From NCBI GenBank assembly GCA_963682025.1, contig OY821518.1:148075440-148139439 (forward strand): 64,000 nt of DNA. Reading direction: 5' to 3'. This DNA comes from Cordilura impudica. Lineage: Eukaryota > Arthropoda > Insecta > Diptera > Scathophagidae. Below, piece after piece: positions 12,548 to 23,400 of this stretch. The position numbers and the translations under genes are program-made. Numbering within the stretch: position 1 is the first letter of the stretch; every line of letters begins with the position of its first letter. The notes under the pieces are model-generated. The model did no database searches, was not told the DNA's origin, and saw nothing but the letters and a program-made list of their open reading frames with translations.

Positions 12548-12984
12548 CCTCCAGTCCCTAGTACTTATATTTTTGGTTTTTTTATTTCGTTTAGTAGTTA
12601 GTTTGGTTAGTTTTTTTTTGTTTTTGTTTGTCGTTAGTTGTTTTAGTTTTTTTGTATTATTTGTCTTTCTACCCTAACTTATGAAGGAGGGGGCTCCTAA
12701 AAATTGCGTGGAGCGAACCTACTCCTGCCCCATGTCCTGGTTCTTAAAAAAAAAAATGCAATTCACTCATGTGGGTAAACCTGCATTTTGCGGCAGAGCG
12801 ACACCGCAGTTTACCCAGCATGCTCATTTTGTGTTAAACCTGAAAATAAAGAAAATACAGAAATTAGAAAAAAATGCACAGAAAAGTTCAGGACGATACT
12901 TTACATTGGTATGTGAATACTTACCTGTGTCGGTGATCCTAGTATTTGGCCCAGAATGTAAGGAAATCTACAATAGAAAAGGAA
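12548..12984. other. T-rich stretch and exon-like segment, no gene assigned
   Basis: A T-rich run at 12570-12680 is followed by unique sequence. On the minus strand, near 12910-12970, a short segment reading through 'SGPNTRITDT' ends in CACAG|GTAAGTATTC, a good splice-donor context. It is too short to identify. Confidence 0.3.
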
Positions 12985-14531
12985 AACAAGTAAGAAAATT
13001 ATAGTCGGTCTAGACCGACTATATGATACCCTATACCATGGTTTAGAAACCCTATCTTTCGGTCCAACTACTTCGATATAGAAAATAAGCATAAACCAAA
13101 TTTGAGTGGGATTTTTATTAATTTTTTTGGCTGCAGATATGAAAATGTTCATATCGGATGCTATATCTATAAAGGGACTAGGTCCAAAAATGGACCGATC
13201 CTGATCATGTTTGGTAAAGTCTCTTGTATTTTGCAAAAATATGTACAAACAAAATTTGAGAAGAATCAGTGCAATATTTATACCCTATACCACTATGTGG
13301 TTTGGGTATAATGACTTTGTGCTGCTGTTTGTAACAACCAAAAATATTTGACCTAGACCCATCTTTAATTATACCGATCGAATCAGAATCACTTTCTGAG
13401 TTGATTTAACGATGTCCGTCCGTCCGTCTGTGTGTCCATGTAAAGCTTGTAATCAAACTGCAGGTCGCAAATATGAATATATTTTGACGAAATTTGGTAT
13501 ATAAGCTTTTGTCGGCCATGGGATGAACGCTATTGAAATTGGTGAGAATCGGTCCATGTTCAGACCTAGCCCCCATACAAATTACCCATATGAAATCGAC
13601 ATAAATTGCCATAAGATCCAAATTGTCATATAGATCTTACTCAAATTGGGTTTGTATGCGTTCATTACATCCACTAATGAGTAGTCCAAAAATGATCCCT
13701 TTGACCCCATATAGAGCTGCTTCCCGATCTTCACTTAAATCTATCAAAAAACAAAAATATTGCACAGATTTTTCTCAAATTTGGTTTGTATATATTTTTT
13801 CAAAATAAAAGTGACTTTACCAAATATTGTCAAGATCGGTCCATTTTTGGACCTAGTCCCTTTATAGATATAGCATCCGATATGAACTTTTTCATACCTG
13901 CAGCCAAAAAAATTAATAAAAATCCCACTCAAATTTGGTTTTTGCTTATTTTCAATGTCCAGTTAGTTGGGCCTAAGAGATAGGGTTTCTAAAGGCATGG
14001 TATAGGGTATCGTATAGTCGGTCTAGACCGACTATAATTTTCTTACTTGTTTTGTTTTTTAATAGATTTAAGTGAAGATCGGGAAGCAGCTCTATATGGG
14101 GTCAAAGGGATCATTTTTGGACTACTCATTAGTGGATGTAATGAACGCATACAAACCCAATTTGAGTAAGATCTATATGACAATTTGGATCTTATGGCAA
14201 TTTATGTCGATTTCATATGGGTAATTTGTATGGGGGCTAGGTCTGAACATGGACCGATTCTCACCAATTTCAATAGCGATCATCCCATGGCCGATAAAAG
14301 CTTATATACCAAATTTCATCAAAATATATTCATATTTGCGACCTGCAGTTTGATTACAAGCTTTACATGGACACACAGACGGACGGACGGACGGACATTG
14401 TTAAATCAACTCAGAAAGTGATTCTGATTCGATCGGTATAATTAAAGATGGGTCTAGGTCAAATATTTTTGGTTGTTACAAACAGCAGCACAAAGTCATT
14501 ATACCCAAACCACATAGTGGTATAGGGTATA
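12985..14531 (-). mobile_element. Family F2 copy, minus orientation, interrupted by a plus-oriented F2 copy
   Basis: The 3' part of a minus-oriented F2 lies at 12985-13278 and its 5' part at 14052-14531. Between them sits a complete plus-oriented F2 (13279-14051). The outer copy breaks in the T-rich stretch 'AATATTT/TGTTTTTTA', so one family member inserted into another in opposite orientation. The result is a long imperfect palindrome. Confidence 0.8.
13279..14051 (+). mobile_element. Family F2 repeat, complete copy (about 773 bp)
   Basis: This is the best full-length F2. The 5' end is TATACCCTATACCACTATGT. A GTCCGTCCGTCCGTCTG-like block lies at about 13412-13430. Many short lines of the type 'CAAATTTGGTTTTTGC' follow, and the 3' end has the perfect 20-bp palindrome TAGTCGGTCTAGACCGACTA at about 14015-14034, then CTTACTTGTT. 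Open frames found in it on both strands recur in every copy but show no protein similarity, so I treat them as chance. F1 has the same layout with a different sequence. Confidence 0.85.
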
Positions 14532-15239
14532 AAAATGTGTATTAGTAATATTTACTACATACTTGTATGCCTGTGGCCAATATGTTGAAAGGCTGAAAAC
14601 AGAAAGGAAAATGTAGCATTAATATAGAAAATGACATAGTAGACCTAAGTTTATCAAAGGAAAATACGTACCTGCATTTTGATTATCCCTTCCGGAGGCC
14701 AAAAGTTCCAAGAAAACCTGTAAAGGAATAAAAGAAAAAATTGATTAGAAAAATCCATACTTACGTGTGTGCTGAAATATAAGAAATAAACAAGGAAGAA
14801 GAAGATAACAAATAAAATCTGGATACTTACATCCCTACAAGAACAGTGACGGTCATTTGACCGGTGATATGACCGTCACTACTGACAGAAGTGTCGGTCA
14901 TCGCGTAGAACAAAGTTTCTATCATTTTATTAAGGCAAATATGCCAAAACTGACCGAAACTTTTGTGTACATGTGATTTTGCATCTTACTCTAACCTATG
15001 AAGGTATGTAAACCATATAATATATATCTGAATTGCTCACTGTACCGCTATTTAGTAGTCAACGATGATATATATATCATCGTTGACCGGTCACATTTGA
15101 TGGATATATACATCATCGTTGACCGGTCATACTTGATTATAATGAAACACGACTTATTTTTTATTTATTGTATTAAAAATCAAATTAAAAATTAAAAATA
15201 AACATTAAATATTTAAAACACATATCACTAATTCCGAAA
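14532..15239. other. Palindrome-rich stretch with small exon-like pieces on the minus strand
   Basis: On the minus strand a 45-nt piece near 14676-14720 is bounded by TTACAG and CAG|GTACGT and reads 'VFLELLASGRDNQNA'. Another short piece lies near 14555-14590. Palindromes at 14838-14875 (AGTGACGGTCAT...ATGACCGTCACT) and 15060-15085 (perfect, 26 bp) and two copies of TGACCGGTCA (15084 and 15120) stand out. None of this could be assigned to a known family. Confidence 0.35.
15060..15129. repeat. 26-bp perfect palindrome followed by a direct repeat
   Basis: The palindrome occupies 15060-15085, with half-site CAACGATGATATA. Its right half plus TGACCGGTCA, itself a palindrome, is repeated about 36 bp downstream at 15107-15129. 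The structure could form a cruciform. It may be a subterminal transposon feature; no function is known to me. Confidence 0.8.
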
Positions 15240-16353
15240 CGTGGTGATAAGTTTGAGATAATGTTGAAACAGGACAATGGGCTTAACTTAAAACAGATAT
15301 TTTAACAACTTTGCTGACTTTTCACTCGAAACATCCTTAAACTCAATAGAAATTTCCGGTAATGGGCCTTAGTGCAATCAGTAGTTTCTTAAAGAAAACA
15401 ATTTATTATAACACTTACATATATATCAATTTATATTAAAGCTTACCTTTTGAGTGTTGTGAATTAACAATTTCGGCCAAACCTGATACAATTCATTTGG
15501 AAAATTGATGAGTAAATGATATATCCATTCAAATACTGCTACCTTTGTTTGTACAGAACGGTGTGTGAGATATTGTGATAATACCTCCATAAATCAATTT
15601 GTTCAATATTCTGAGATCTTTGTTCTTTTGAAGAAACTAATTTCATTTCATATTATCAACATCATATTCCAGACACTGTATTCCAGAATGGCATAAATTA
15701 AAACAAACTCCCATATCCATGTTATGGCAACAGACTGAAAGATAGATATAAGGATTAGTGTAAAATGCTGCAAGGAAGATTTACTTTGTTTCTAGCTACA
15801 ATTTTTAATAAAATGTCAGTGCATTACCTTAATAAGTTCATTTGGTGATTGCGCATGTATTAACAATATATTTATAGTGTCTTCCATGCGCACTTAACTG
15901 GATTCATTACGAATCGATTTAATAAACTGTGTCAGCGTTGTTTCACACAATTATATTTCTTGTGTATTATCTTCCAGCATCATAAAAAGTCCATCAATAA
16001 TATCAAATAGATAACCATATTATTTTCTGGTACAGCATTCACAATCGAAATCCAGGATGTAACATATTGTCGCTCAATATAATTCTTTACACAAATGCGT
16101 TTCCTAAGAGGTATAAAAGTTCTAGATTAAAAGTTTGTGAAGATTCTACAGCAATATCTTTTAGTTAACGATCCAACAGGAATAGGCCACAAGCGAGCAA
16201 AAAATAAATTGTGGAAGGGTATAATGGAGGGACGTGCCACCACAATTGAGAATGGCACTAACGAATTCACTGACATATTTTGAAGAATCCTAAAGAAACA
16301 ACAAAAATTAACTTGAACTTTTAATTTAATTAATTACTTACCTTTCCTAAACC
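15240..16353 (-). pseudogene. Vac14: Vac14 (ArPIKfyve) pseudogene fragment, introns retained
   Basis: Vac14 is the HEAT-repeat scaffold of the PIKfyve/Fig4 complex that controls PI(3,5)P2 on endosomes. Minus-strand pieces match it in order: 'DSSKYVSEFV..ILNC' (ending near 16289), 'SSQTFNLE', 'RQYVTSWIS.VNAVPE', 'DIIDGLFMMLEDNTQE', 'ETTLTQFIKSIRNESS', 'MEDTINILLIHAQSPNELI', 'SVAITWIWEFV', 'CLEYDVDN', and 'LSQYLTHRSVQTKVAVFEW' with 'HLLINFPNELYQ' near 15480-15580. Stops, frameshifts and deletions interrupt it. Splice sites survive: the donor after GGTTTAGGAAAG at 16341 and the acceptor at 16290. It is therefore a DNA-level copy, not a processed one. Both ends are lost; the upstream part is cut by the repeat at 16361. 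Confidence 0.85.
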
Positions 16354-16360
16354 TTAACAA

Positions 16361-16483
16361 AAACAACTCTACAACAGCAGCAATGACAGTCATATGTTTT
16401 TAAATAGAAAAAAACTGCAAGTGTGTTAGTACAAAAATTGTTTATGGGTTAGTTTCAGTCATTCATTTCTTGTAGGGATGTGT
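16361..16483 (+). repeat. Single copy of the AACAACTCTACAACA repeat tip
   Basis: It is homologous to the inverted-repeat arms at 535-605 and 7585-7657, and slightly longer. It lies directly upstream (minus strand) of the Vac14 fragment and ends near TTCTTGTAGGGATG. The reverse complement of that motif occurs at 14826-14839. The segment 14826-16483 is therefore bracketed by a 14-bp inverted repeat. Confidence 0.55.
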
Positions 16484-18952
16484 GTTGGGTTTTTGTTTTA
16501 TCAATGGTCAAATGTCAGTGTGTATTGAACTGATGTTATATTTGGCAACGCAAAAAAGTGTGTGCAATGAAGACCATATAGTATTGTAGTAAAACGTAAA
16601 AAAAAAAATTGATAGTAAAGTATAGCGGTTATTTGTAAACAAATATTAAAATATTCAAAAGTATGAGGGAAAAATGATACTTGCTAATTTGAATGAGAGT
16701 ATAGTGAGAGGAAGGATTGATTTGAAGGATATAGGTCAGGATAGGATGAATAGGAGGAAGAAGGCAAATCAAGGATGAGATAAGAATAAAGTAAAGTGAA
16801 AAATGTTCAGGGAAAGTAAATGATGCTTACTTTAAATAAAGATGGAGAGTTGGAGGGAAATAGATAGTACATATATACCGAAATTTAAGAAACATCTGGA
16901 ATATATAATCCATTATTTTGGGAATATTACCGTAGTAATAAGGTTTCATGATATAATTACACGACACATAAGTTAGTAGCGGAAAATTTGCGATAGTAGA
17001 CAGAAGAAGTTATAGTCTGTCGGTGTTATGATATAAATAAAACAGTAATAACAAACAAATACTTAAGTAAAAAAAAACTGTTAGTGATAGTGAAATTAAA
17101 AAAAATAAATATAAACCAGAAACCGGCTGAAACCAAGGAGTAGAGTGGAGGAGATCCAACTGAAGGAAAAACTAAACGGGTATAAGGATATAAAACGTAA
17201 GTTGAGTTATATAGAAAAGAGAAAAGTTTTTTTTGTGTGACAAGTGAAAGGCAGTTAGACTTACAAGAGTATATGTGTTCGTAGCTGGCTTCATCACCAA
17301 CTGTGAGCGGAAAAGGAAGACAGCATTTTCCTAAAAAGAATACCAAAGTGAGGCGTGTATCGGATAAATTGCCTCGAGGGGATTGGTCTTCCAGGTACCG
17401 AATGGATGAGCCAGGTAACAGATTTTTTTCATGCAAACAAAAAGTGGGTTATCATATACCAGAAGCTTTAGAATGTGGTAAAGAGTGCCTTGATACAACA
17501 GAAAAAAATGGACCGCAATTCAAGATAAAGTAGTTATATCGTTACCAATTGAAGAAAAAAGTAAATATTAAAAAAAAACCTCATGAATAAGAATGATTTT
17601 CATACAAATTTGAAATTAAATATTGAAGCATTGAAAGAGTTAATTTGTAAAATCAAAAATTTAAATTAAACAGAAAAAAAACATTTTTTGATTTGAAAAC
17701 AAATGAAATCTTAAGAATATATATGAAAGAAAAAAAAAATCAGAAGGATTAGATTGAAAAAAAAAGGAGTATTAGGTTAAGTAGTTCTTTTTACATTTAT
17801 TGGATAGGTATTTGCTTTATATACGTATCATACTTTTACATATTTATAATTCTCGTGTTATGCACGCAGTTTTTTTATGTTAAACCTTTTATAGATTTTA
17901 CTTCTAGTTGGTAGATATTAAAATAAGAAAAAAAAAAGAGAATTTCAATGAGAAATTTAATCGGCAAATCTGCAAGGAAAACGTCGATCTGAAAGGCGAA
18001 AAAATTTAGATTAGAAAATAAAATAATATAGAAATAATAAAAATACTTATCTCCGAATAAACAGCACGGTAGGTGTTCACATCAAGGCGTTAGTGAAGAC
18101 AAATCTGCGGTTTAATAGATACTAGAATCTTAGGGAGCTCCTTCAGATTTTTGGAAAGGTATGCGGTATCCGAATGGAATGGAAAAAGGTAGATTTGAGC
18201 CCTGAAAAGAAAAAGATAAAGAGAAAAAGAAAGAATATAAGAGATAATTATTTTTTTTGTGTGGAATAGATATTTTTGAATTTCAAAAAAAATTGAAAAG
18301 AATTAAATACGGACCAGATTTGCTGGTTAAATAGAAAGTATATAGAATAAGAAAAAAAGATATTAAAATTGTGAACAAACAAAAAAAAAAAAGTAGGAAA
18401 AATTGTGATAAGCAAATATATGTTTATAAGAAGTAAATTAGAATATATAAAAACAATTAAAGATAATGTTAAAAGATTAAGGAGAAAAAGATATTGTATG
18501 ATAGATGTAAGTAGATATTGTGATTTGATATATAGTATAGTGGATAGAGTTAGATAGCTGTAAGGGTAAGAGATATTGTTAAGGTTAAAAGAAAAATATA
18601 AAATAAAATTTATTCTGATTTTTAAATTAAAATTAACATGCAAATTTTAATGGCTTTATACTAGAGGGACAATGGCAATAATGGTAAGGTAAGGGAGGGG
18701 AGAAGTCGAGCGGGCTTAGGGGTCGTAAAAACAAAGGAAGCGTGGATACGTACGACCATGGTTGCGTATATAGGGGCAACGGCATCCGTCTCTATGTCTT
18801 CGTGTGGTAAGTTGTGTTTTTGTATATTAGTTTTTTTGAGTTTGTGTAGAATTTTTTTTGTGTACGGAACGCACCTGGTGAGAGGGTTGGGACCTCCTGA
18901 GAGTTGAGTCATGGTTAGCCGGAAACCTCATCAGGGCCACCGAGCCGTAACA
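16484..18952. other. AT-rich part of the 6.6-kb insertion, no gene identified
   Basis: The composition is A-rich on the plus strand. On the minus strand a 66-nt segment near 17269-17334 lies between TTTTTAG and GTAAGT and reads 'ENAVFLFRSQLV' in frame, so it looks like an exon. A second exon-like segment at about 18080-18200 starts 'GSNLPFSIPFGYRI' after TTTTCAG. A GC-richer block at 18660-18950 ends the insertion. No protein family was recognised; these could be captured host exons or parts of an unknown intron-bearing gene. Confidence 0.35.
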
Positions 18953-18956
18953 AAGA

Positions 18957-19393
18957 TCCAAATTATCATGTAAATCTTGGTCAAATTGGGTTTGTATGAA
19001 TTTATTACATCCATTAATCAGTAGTTCAAAAATGATCCCTATTGGACAACTCTTAGTCAAAGGCCCCATATAGAGCTGCTTCCCGATCTTCACTTAAATC
19101 TATCAAAAAACAAAAATATTGCACTGATTCTTTTCGAATTTTGTTTGTATATATTTTTGCAAAATACAAGAGATTTTACCAAACATGGTCAGGATCGGTC
19201 CATTTTTGGGCCTAGTCGCCATATAGATATAGCATCCGATATGAACTTTTTCATATCTGCAGCCAAAAAATTAATAATAATCCCACTCAAATTTGGTTCA
19301 TGCTTATTTTCTATATCCAGTTAGTTGGGCCTGAGAGATATGGTCTCTAAACGCATGGTATAGGGTCTAGACCGACTATAATTTTCCTACTTG
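18957..19393 (+). mobile_element. Family F2 repeat, 3' half of the split copy
   Basis: It continues the F2 sequence interrupted at 12352, beginning 'CCAAATTATCATG', and ends with the F2 3' end (a shortened TCTAGACCGACTATAATTTT followed by CTACTTGT). The hairpin has lost part of its left arm compared with the copy at 13279-14051. Confidence 0.82.
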
Positions 19394-19438
19394 TAATTTC
19401 TGACTTTTGGGCGATATTATTCTAATTTTGTGACTTAA

Positions 19439-20224
19439 GGTGCTATTATACTGTCAAATTTTCCCACAACAAAAGTTGTACACATCGTGGGATACATATG
19501 AAACATTGTTTATAGATGAGGAAAGTCACATGCACATTTTTCAATGAGAACAGGTTCTATTTTGCCATTACAAACATATGAAAATACAACACTGCTTGTG
19601 GCGAAAGAAAAAGAGAGTAAATTATAAAGATTAATATTGAAAGAAAAATAAATTGCTGTTGTTTACATTTAAAGGTTATGTCATACAGAAATACATATGC
19701 ACGTGTGATAGCAAAAATTATGAATTGTATGTAAAAGACAATTTTGACAGACATGCGGAATTTCATATGGATAAAAAAGTGACAGTACATATCGCACCTT
19801 AAACACAAAAGTGACACAACTCAAAATTTTCAAATATTCAGGAGAGGCATAAAACTGTATATGTAAAAATTATTGTATTATTTAAAAAAATTTAGTTTTA
19901 TTATGAAAAATGTCCATTTTGAGGAAAATTTTGCTATACTTTTTTTTAATATATATTGTGTTTGTGGAAATAAAATATAATTTAGAGTTTTGACACTCTG
20001 ACTGAAATTTTTTCTTTTGACTAGTGATATTATCTCAAGTTGTGCCACAGATATAACGGCATTTTTCCTGTTAAAGAAGATAGTTATGAGAAATAAATTT
20101 TTGCAGTAGTTAGAAATGTGTACTGTGAATTAATTTATGGAAAAAGTCAATTTTGGAAAATTTTGAGTTGTGCCACTTTTGTATTTAAGATTCTATATGT
20201 AAAAACACATCGTGTAATAGCACC
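19439..20224. mobile_element. MITE with GGTGCTATTA ends at a TTAA target, carrying a second MITE
   Basis: The left end GGTGCTATTATACTGTC is preceded by TTAA (19435-19438). The right end ACACATCGTGTAATAGCACC is followed by TTTAA. A related copy in opposite orientation lies in mio intron 6 (22974-23460). The target suggests a piggyBac-like mobiliser, by inference. It stops about 240 bp before the mio start codon, so it may lie in or near the promoter. Confidence 0.7.
19803..20184. mobile_element. Nested 382-bp MITE, 30-bp TIR, TTAA target duplication
   Basis: TTAA flanks both sides (19799-19802 and 20185-20188). The TIRs start ACACAAAAGTGACACAACTC on the left and ATACAAAAGTGGCACAACTC on the right (read inward), continuing for about 30 bp. 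It sits inside the MITE at 19439-20224. No coding capacity. Confidence 0.85.
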
Positions 20225-20462
20225 TTTAACTGGTTTTTGCAATAAGTCGTCTAGTTTTCTGAAGCCTGCAATTTAATTACTATGTTGAAAAATTGGCAAC
20301 TCTGCACACAGCTGTTAGCGTCGTGTTTGTTTTTACTTCTTCGTGTGTTGTTAAAATGAAATGATATGAGATGAAAGTAAACCAAAAGTGCATTTAACTT
20401 AATATGTTATGATTAATTGTGAGAAAAAGTCTGAAAAAACTGACAAAAACATATTTAATAAA
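20225..20462. promoter_or_regulatory. Probable 5' region of mio, no clear core promoter motif
   Basis: About 240 bp lie between the MITE and the mio start codon. I see no convincing TATA box or initiator. An upstream ATG at 20409 is in frame with the ATG at 20463, so translation could begin 18 residues earlier. The later start matches the MSG beginning of known MIOS proteins. Confidence 0.35.
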
Positions 20463-23400
20463 ATGAGTGGTAATATTCATGGCTTAAGTTGGTTTCCCAA
20501 TATACCAGATAAATTTGTGACCTGGGGCAAAGCAATAAGTTTATATGAAGTACACAAATGTGAAACAGATGTGAAAAGTAAGTAGTGCTTTCAATTGGAA
20601 TCATAACCATTTAATGTCTCATTTAATTTCTAGCGTGTTTACCTAATATTCCGGCAAACTTTTTAGCCAACGAAAATCGTTATCAGTATGCGCGTTGCGT
20701 TCAACCATCCTATCACAAACATAGTCCGATTATCGCCATTGGCTTGGGTGATGGTAAAATAGGAATTTGTAATTTTCATGAGGTGGTTGACAACAGCTGG
20801 GAGTACAGTAAGTTATGTTATTATTATTTATTTACTGTAATAACGCTTGGTTCTTTTAAGCTCCCCGTCAGCAACGTATGTGTTTATGTTTGGCTTGGAA
20901 TGAAACGGATCCCAATATTTTGGCTATAGGTCATGATCGCTATCGTTCGGATTCTTGTATAACTATTTGGGATATTGAGAGAGGTCTACCAAAAGAAAGT
21001 GGTAAGTTAAAGTTTGAAAAATAGGATTGAGTTTGAAATAATCTTATTCAAGATGAAATGTTATTTCATTTTATTATACTGTTTATCATGTTTTCCAGGT
21101 TCAAATTTCTTTGGCGTCTCGGAATCGGCAAATTCATTATGCTGGGATAAAAACAATCGTGTCCTAATAGCTGGCATGAATCAAAAACAAATAAAATTAT
21201 TTGATTTACGACGTAAGCTTTTCATCAAATTTATATAAATCTTTACGTATTATTTTTTTTTGTTTACAGAAAGCACTGCCACTTGCCAGTCAATACAAAC
21301 AAAAACTGTTTACGGTTTAGGTGTTGCACCGAACGGCAACTATTTGTGTAGTTTTTTCGATTCAGTTGTAATGTTGTGGGATTTACGAGCAATTGATCGC
21401 CCCTTAAAACAAATTCAATCGGCTAAAAATCATCTCCAACTGAATTGGTGCACCACTAGATCTAGTCTGCTTTCCTCTTTGCAACGTGAATCTCCCTATA
21501 TAACACTATACGATGTTAGATGTGTTGATGTCGAGACTAGTCGTGAAGTGTACAGTGTTAAGAAACAATTACTACCATTTCTTACCAAACACCATGTATC
21601 ACATAAGGGTTATTCCCTCACGGCTCTGTCTTGGCACAATAGTGATTTTGAAAGAGCTCTTTTGCTATCGGAAACAGGGAGTATTATGGATTTCCGATTA
21701 CCATTGTCTATACTTACAGCCTATAGTAATCATAAAAAACTGCCACTTTTACTGCAGCGGCCACTGTCAACACCAAGTACACCAGCACATAGCAGCATTC
21801 AAAATTCGAGTCAAACCAGTACACCAGAATTTGCCAATGTTGGCTCTTCGCTGAATTTTCATGTCATCGATCATAATTTACTCGAAGAAGATTTAGTTGA
21901 TGAGACTAGAGAACGAGCTCTTAGCGATTATGGCTTGAAAATGGATGGCAAACGTTTAAGTGGGGAATTACATTTGACATCATATCTGAAAAATGTTTGG
22001 CTAAGTCTGGCCAATCTTTTTCGTAACGAGGAAAAATTGATCGGTCTAAAAACTGTTACTGAAGCTTCTATGAGTACTTCACGCATTGAATCGCATGTTT
22101 TACAATGGCCAGATTTTGTAAATAATTCCAATAATTTAGTTTGTTACAGGTAAACAAATGTTACTGATACAGTATTGTTTTTATTTATTTTTTAAGTGAT
22201 TGAGATTTGTGAATTCTAAAACATTTATCCCAAACAGAAATATAACCTCTTCTAAAGTGAACAAATTAAACAACATTTAGAAAACTGTCACTTTTTAATA
22301 GATTGTTTGAATTTGTTTTGTTTACTTATTGTTTTGTTTATGTTTTACAGAAGTGATCAACGTGATACAGCTATAAAATTATGTGGTTGGACATATGAAC
22401 ATGATTTGGATCGTTTTGTAAATTCTCTTTGCGAAAATAAGGTAGATCAAATAATTAAAAATAATATGCTGAGTCCTGAGTCATATTTATTAATATTGTC
22501 TCATTCATTCAGTGGAATCAGTTCTATATAAAGGTCTTATATATACTAGCAGGGCCCAGCCCACGAAATTCGAGTGTAAATTCTAGGAAATTTTATTTTT
22601 CCATTCAATTTATTTCTTTCAATGTTTTTTAATCTATTTAATTCATTAAATTTATTTCATTATAATTATTTGTTGAACACACAGAAATAAGAGCCTAAAG
22701 GTATTTAAACCACCTTGTATTTAAACCATACCTAAAGGTATGCTAATTTTAGGCAATTCACAATTCAATACAGGGTGTGTGATATGCAACTATTTTAATG
22801 AAATTCGATTGCATTATTGTTGTTCTTGGTTTATGTCTAAAATTATTTTTCATTCAACACAGGGCTTTTCATATACAATTTTTGCAAACACATTAACAAA
22901 TTTAATAAACACACACACAGCATTGTATAATTTTATATATCTACTAACACATACATAAAATTATCTACTAAATGTGCTATTACATGATGTGTTTTTTACA
23001 TATGTACTGTCGCTTTTTTTATCCATATGAAATACCTCATGTCTGTCAAAATAGTCTTTTACATACGATTCATAATTTTTGCTATCACACGTAAATATGT
23101 ATTTCCGTATGACATAACCTCTAAATGTAAACAACAGCTGATTTAATTTGTGAATTTACAAAAATTTATTGTTAAAAAAAGTTATATATTTTTCAATTGT
23201 TAATTAATACTAAACAATTTATTTTTCTTTCAATATTAATCTTTAAAATTTACTCTGTTTTTCTTTCGCCACAAGCAGTGTTGTATTTTCATATGTTTGT
23301 CATACAAAAATAGAACCTGCTCTAATTGAAAAATGTACATGTGACTTTCCTCATGTATTGTACATAAACAATGTTTCATATGTATCACACGATGTGTACA

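Larger units (their letters stand above)
12353..18952. mobile_element. 6.6-kb unclassified insertion inside an F2 copy
   Basis: The flanking F2 halves join at AAGA, which is present on both sides (12349-12352 and 18953-18956), giving a 4-bp target duplication. The ends are TGTTGCGG and, from the other end, TGTTACGG, an 8-bp imperfect inverted repeat of TG...CA type. No direct LTRs were found and no transposase or polymerase was recognised. The cargo includes a nested F2 pair (12985-14531), an intron-bearing Vac14 pseudogene (15240-16353), strong palindromes and several exon-like pieces on the minus strand. It may be a single large transposon or several layered insertions. Confidence 0.6.

Noticed and set aside
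13102..14421. Recurrent 60-80 codon frames in F2 copies
   Set aside because: They recur because the repeat recurs, occur on both strands, and show no protein similarity.
17303..17533. Frame of 76 codons on the plus strand
   Set aside because: No domain is recognisable, and the opposite strand shows a better exon-like structure with splice sites.
12353..18952. An LTR retrotransposon with TG...CA ends
   Set aside because: The left-end sequence is not repeated in direct orientation at the right end, and no gag-pol is found.
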